From Priapulus caudatus (Eukaryota; Priapulida; Priapulimorpha; Priapulimorphida; Priapulidae): a DNA stretch of 20,395 bases. The notes below the pieces were generated by a model, which was given only the letters and a program-made list of their open reading frames with translations, made no database searches and was not told the origin of the DNA. This document shows, piece by piece, positions 19,291 through 20,395 of this stretch (position 1 is the stretch's first letter; every line of letters begins with the position of its first letter). The stretch is taken from assembly GCF_000485595.1 (NCBI RefSeq), contig NW_014577087.1, positions 922,131-942,525 on the forward strand, in the 5' to 3' direction. The translations under genes were made by a program, and so were the position numbers.

Positions 19291-20373
19291 CGCAAGAAGA
19301 TCTTTTAATCTGGCTATCATATTAATGATTTTAGAGTTAGTGGTAATTCTGCAATCAACTACTCCGAAACGCAAAGAAATACAACTTGCCATCTTGGTCA
19401 AAAAGATGGTCACATATGCTCATTGGGCATCAACGTTAAACAGCATCAACATCAAGTCAGAATCTTTGGCGGGTGGTAGCCGCGATACCACAATCCCTAA
19501 CAAATATCAAAATTATGTAAATATCTAGAATACGCGTACAGTTTGTTATAACATTCGTTGAACCGATGACGTAGTGCTGATGCAATCGCGATTGAGTTAA
19601 GCAACTTAACTGCACTTAAATAAAACGAGTTGCTCTCAGAATTTCAGACGGTGCCCTTCCACTTCTTTAGGAATTAACTACGTGCTATCACGCTGTATAG
19701 GTGATACAGAGATAATGGGTAAGCACTCGTTTAATCTAGTTTGCTTATTTACTTTAATGTTATAACTCCTTCAATTCTTGCATCGTTCCTAAATACAGCG
19801 AAGCCATTGGGTTGCAAAGTCACTCCGTCAGTCGGTTGGTAACGAACCAGGTCACCGGGCACCTCCTTGTTTAATTTGTAATTAATTATTTTTTAATTGG
19901 TATTTTTGTTCTCTTCTGCTGTGGCCTTCTTCTGGTAGACGTGTATGGTGTACCGTTTCTTGACCTTTGACCGCCTTTCCAAGGATTGATTTTCTGTTGC
20001 CCCGTAGTCAACAGCTTTACTCCTACGCACACAGGCACATACGCTCGGCCACGCACACATACACAGACACAACGGCAGTCAGGTTTATTTTATTGTATTA
20101 GGCAATAGATGGCGCCACATTCGTGCACGACTTTTCGGTAGAAACATTTTCATTGCTAGGTACGAGCATAGAGGGAGGGATACTGGCGACATTGCACTAC
20201 ACTAATTACAGTTGTACCCGTATCTGACAACTTGATAGATCGCAGGCGTCGTTCGCAAATACTAGTTGTGGTTTTTGTTTTTTTCGAGGCAGGTACTATA
20301 CGCGCTACACATACACGTTTCGGTGCACCTCGGGTGTATTCGAATAATTTCGCAGGTAAAAGTTACAGATCGA
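19291..20373. other. No gene recognised
   Basis: The first part (to about 19530) is open in one frame for 85 codons, overlapping the acetyltransferase tail in another frame, without recognisable motifs; I do not call it a gene. A small inverted repeat AGTTAAG..CTTAACT sits at about 19594-19610. A short imperfect CA-rich run lies at about 20020-20070. Confidence 0.45.
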
Positions 20374-20395
20374 GCACAGGCACTTGGAGCGTTTT
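20374..20395. mobile_element. Possible terminus of another foldback element
   Basis: From CACAGGCACTTGGAGCG at about 20374 to the window edge the sequence matches the outer end of the foldback element starting at 13286, with one substitution in the first 18 bases. The window ends before the rest can be seen. The 8 bases before it would be the target duplication if this is a full element. Confidence 0.45.

Noticed and set aside
19271-19528. 85-codon plus-strand frame after the last acetyltransferase copy
   Set aside because: It starts inside the old acetyltransferase tail in another frame and shows no motif or paralog support.
1-20395. Defence system, biosynthetic cluster or other multi-gene system
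   Set aside because: Only one protein family is recognisable; other long frames are repeat or antisense artefacts, so there is no set of cooperating genes to propose.

Overview
The window looks like nuclear DNA of an animal, most likely a marine invertebrate. The evidence is indirect: spliced two-exon genes with phase-1 introns and GT..AG borders, long (TG)n/(CA)n and (CT)n microsatellites, tandem satellite arrays, a foldback transposon and a small multigene family in various states of decay. No prokaryotic gene organisation, rRNA, tRNA or CRISPR array was seen. The species cannot be named from what is visible.

The only protein family I can support is a two-domain GNAT N-acetyltransferase: an N-terminal acetyl-CoA-binding GNAT fold followed by a C-terminal domain resembling the YitH/HolE-type (Acetyltransf_18) domain. 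Family members have exon 1 (about 58-60 codons, ending in Gly-Glu-Pro-hydrophobic, phase 1), a short intron and a single large exon 2 (about 240 codons). Copies or fragments from left to right: a pseudogene (about 237-1182, minus); the best-preserved gene (2325-3410, minus); an orphan intact exon 1 (4733-4907, minus); error-like copies of the first two (about 6571-7702 and 9085-10306, minus); a decayed exon 1 (10939-11076, minus); a half-decayed gene (12277-13110, minus); a second orphan exon 1 (about 13946-14128, minus); a 3' fragment (about 15737-15912, minus); and a truncated, frameshifted copy in the opposite direction (18604-19290, plus).

The copies sit in larger duplicated blocks. About 91-3341 recurs at about 6406-10300; 4447-5240 recurs at about 13555-14480; 11600-12330 recurs at about 14540-15912 with a roughly 690-bp TG-rich block inserted. 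In two of these pairs the difference is mostly single-base insertions and deletions. That is the signature of unpolished long reads rather than of biological divergence, so reading frames in 6.4-10.3 kb and about 13.8-18.6 kb should not be trusted.

Repeats fill much of the rest: a 584-bp foldback element with an 8-bp target duplication (13286-13869), several short perfect palindromes, a satellite of about 196-bp monomers (15926-16830) with a three-monomer pattern, and three units of an about 590-bp repeat (16853-18600). The two satellites lie between GNAT fragments that face opposite ways. I found no evidence of an undescribed multi-gene system. The informative content is rapid birth and death of an acetyltransferase family amid repeats, plus a probable assembly-quality problem.
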